From Ifrita kowaldi (taxonomy: Eukaryota; Chordata; Aves; Passeriformes; Cinclosomatidae), in the NCBI GenBank assembly GCA_013398055.1, contig VZRS01006544.1, positions 186,258 through 250,257 on the forward strand: a stretch of 64,000 nt of DNA, in the 5' to 3' direction. Of the stretch, positions 61,173 through 64,000 are shown piece by piece; within the stretch, counting starts at the first letter, position 1, and each line of letters begins with the position of its first letter. A program made the translations under genes and the position numbers. The notes under the pieces were generated by a model, which was not told where the DNA came from, searched no databases, and was given only the letters and a program-made list of their open reading frames with translations.

Positions 61173-64000
61173 GTGAGCCTTTGCTGAAAAATAGGTGCAG
61201 ATCTGAACCAAGAACTGTGGGTTGCTGTTTTTCTTCTTCTTTTTTTTTTTTTTTCTGGAGATGTTTGTATCAAACACTTAAAAGAGAATCTGTGTGTGCT
61301 TCCTAGTGCATATGTAGTTTAATAAAATGCAGTGATATAATAGTTAAGATTCCAGAGTAGCTGTTAGGATCTTCAGAAAAGCTGATTGGTATTTAAATAC
61401 TTAGGAGATGCTAATGCTGCCTTGGGAAGAAATGTTATTCGATAAGAAATTGACAATAAGAGTTCCTGAAACTTCATCTCAGTATTCACTGAGAGGCAGC
61501 AGGCAGCTAAGATGGACCTCCTGTTCCAGCCCTTCTCTTATTCCTTCTTCCAAATATTGTATAACAGAGTAGCTTCAAGCATTCTAGACTATGTACAATT
61601 CCTTCAAATGTAATATTTTAATTAATTATAGAGCTGTACTTTCTTTCAGGTTGCCCACTCTTCATGTTGCAGACTTTTGATTAAATATTTGCAGTTTAGA
61701 TTTGATTCAGGGTTTTTTTCAGTTCTTAGCTGTGGAAAAGCATTTCACTATGTGAACACAAACCAATGACAAAAGGGACCTTTTTGGGCATCTAAGTGCA
61801 TAGCAGGCTCTGTTGGTCCCACAAAGGCAGAGCTTGCAAAATTTCTGTAATGCATGGGATTAATCTTGCTCTTGGAGAATTGCGTAATTTTTATTACTGG
61901 AGAGATGTGATTTCTTGGACGTGATCAGGAATGTCTCAGTGGTTTTGAATCAGCAAAATTAGTACATAGATGATCTATCTTTTAACCTTCCTAAAAGAGA
62001 ATTGATGTCTAATTCTGGTCATACTGCCAGGCAAGAGCTGTCATCCTATTAGTCCTCTTGCCACATGCCACTCTTTTCTCTCAGAGGTATGGAAGGCACC
62101 ATTTCAGTTGTTGCTCCAGAATTATGTGAGAGTTGTTTTCCTTGCAACTTGTCATAGCTTCTGAAGTCTGGGAGAACACTGTGTAAAGAGTGGAATTCTG
62201 AATGAAATAATCTTCTGCTGGTTTTAACATCTTACTTAAAAAGATGGAAAGGAAAGACTGGGACCAATTCTTACTCTTACCTGTGCTAAAAAGCTTGAAA
62301 AGTTGGAAGGACTTGCAGTAGGAAAGCAAAACCTAACCTTGATTCCTGAAAATTTGAGCTTGGAGCATGATCATGGAAAATATAAACTGAATCCTGACAA
62401 TTCAGGATTAAAGCATATGAATAAAGTCTCCTCCAAAAATGTTAGAGCAAGCACGTCACATCACAGTTCTTAGCTGCATACTTTCTATGCAGTGAATAAT
62501 TTAATGAAGGTGAGCAGTAGTAGCATGTTCTTGCAAGACTAATGCAGGTACTGAAAATTACGTGAAAAGTCATGGGAATTTAGTTTTTAAGGATAATGTG
62601 GACTTAACTTCTTTCAACAAAGACTCAAGTCAAGCCTTCACAGAATTTCTTGCTGAACTTGTTTCTTAGTATATTCCATCATAAAATGATTGTAACCTTC
62701 AGAAGATGATGCTATTGGACCATGTGAATGAGTATTCTGCTGTATTTTTTAAAAAATCAACAACAAAAGCAACAAAAAAACTCAATGTAGCGAATTTACA
62801 GAACTAGAGTTTGTTAACAGTATGCAATTTATACACTTGGTGTGACATAGCTGGACATTGTTAGATAACTAAGCCATGGATTAGTTTGGACATAGTCTCC
62901 AGATGAAAGTGTTCAAGTTTTTCCACAGCATCTTGCAATGTTGTGCATTATTTACTGGACCTGTTGCTGCCTTATAATATATATTCATTGAGCAATTACA
63001 TGGACTTCAGATTATCAGACTGAAAAATGGTGGAAAAAATTGGGGATCTCTGGAGGTCATGACCCAGCTTTCTACTGCATTGCTGGAGTTGCATCTGAGT
63101 AAGACTGGCCAGTTGACTTTAGAGGCTGGGAAATGTGCACAATCAGATGAGTCACTTATACCCTCTTTTCATATCATTACAATAGAAGCAATTTATGGAC
63201 AGGTTTTTGTGTTTTTAACTTATAGTGTGTTAACTTTGCTAGCAGCATGCCATTTATCATGTGCTATCTGTATTGCATTGTGAAGGGGAGGCCAGGAAAA
63301 GTCAACAAAGCCAAGGCTTCATGTGCAAATTCATGTGCTGTCTTGCTGGATACTTTAGTACCCTTGCTTATATGTGAAGAAACATACAGTGTTCCTTCTA
63401 AAACTGGTGTATTTTTAATTAAATAAATTTCAGCCAACTCTTGCTGGCTAATGTAGCTTGAAAAACAGTGAACTGTTTAATTTCTGCCATCTAGAATAGA
63501 ATTGGAACACTGGGGATGCCCAGCTTTTGTAAATCCTATGTCTGTGCAGCAGTCCCCTTCAGGTTAATGTTCTTGATAGCCTAACTGAAAACTTCATCCT
63601 CTCCCTTCCAAGGATAATGGCAAATAGATGTATTTCCTATTTATTTTCTCAGATATCAGTAAGATTGTTCCTCTCTACTATGGTTTCAATTCAGCTGCTT
63701 TTCCAAATACTTTGTAAGCTGAATTATTAATGCTTGCACCATTTGCTGACCTGGCAGTTGGGTTTATTTTTTTTTTTTTTGCTGTTCTGAAAACAGCAAA
63801 ACTTGAACTTCTGCATTTTACTGCTCCAGGACAGTGGACTTCTTGCAAAAGCCAAGCTTACAGGAAATGTCATCGTGTCAAAAGTGGTTTGCCCTTACAC
63901 AGCATATGATAATGCTGTTCTTAAAATGTGTGTGTTTGGCATAGGATCTGTTGTGCCTGGTATTCTCTGGCAGTGTTACTCACGCTCAGTTTACCTGAGG
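61173..64000 (+). other. probable intron after the 61-kb exon
   Basis: No further exon is recognised before the window ends. A T-run at 61239-61254 and another at 63768-63780 keep the plus-strand T bias. An isolated GAAG|GTGAGC near 62508 has only a 17-nt gap to the nearest acceptor-like site. Confidence 0.45.

Noticed and set aside
1..64000. tRNA, rRNA, CRISPR, operons or bacterial promoters
   Set aside because: No tRNA-like cloverleaf, rRNA block or spaced direct repeats were seen, and the sequence is clearly vertebrate.
1..64000. Endogenous retrovirus copies
   Set aside because: I saw no paired LTRs, primer-binding site or recognisable gag, pol or env frame; short solo LTR remnants could be missed by eye.

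Overview
This is a vertebrate nuclear DNA window, most likely from a bird or other sauropsid. The main evidence is a recognisable, old CR1 LINE 3' end (17788-18220). There are also several short MIR-like SINE relics, few dispersed repeats overall, and one very GC-rich CpG island interrupted by an N gap, as is common in bird draft assemblies. Nothing here looks bacterial, phage-like or plasmid-like. Most open reading frames are short chance frames in AT-rich non-coding DNA, and I do not call them genes.

Layout. Positions 1-32300 are mostly non-genic sequence with microsatellites, two canonical G-quadruplex-type motifs, the CR1 fragment and one clear MIR relic. A few stretches are framed by good splice signals; the best are 2770-2892 on the minus strand and 28108-28157 on the plus strand. 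About 32580-33340 is a CpG-island promoter region with an inverted CCAAT box, a (CGG)4 run, a CACGTG E-box and a 77-base assembly gap. From about 33340 to 64000 the plus strand is visibly T- and G-rich, with many poly-T and very few poly-A runs. This fits a long first intron transcribed rightward from the island. A well-formed 88-nt exon lies at 61085-61172, with a strong acceptor, a consensus AAG|GTGAGC donor and locally raised GC.

The simplest model is therefore a plus-strand gene with a CpG-island first exon, an intron of about 28 kb, a second (probably 5' UTR or early coding) exon near 61.1 kb, and the rest of the gene beyond the right edge. I could not identify the gene. On the minus strand, 32343-32422 looks like the last coding exon of another transcript, with an acceptor, a protein-like 26-residue frame and a stop codon. 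That call is tentative.

I found no new biological system. The observations most worth checking are the two or three exon-like segments, the promoter gap, the 47-bp G/T-only tandem repeat at 59.1-59.3 kb, the GAA/TTC and GAAA purine repeats, and the internally duplicated CR1 relic.
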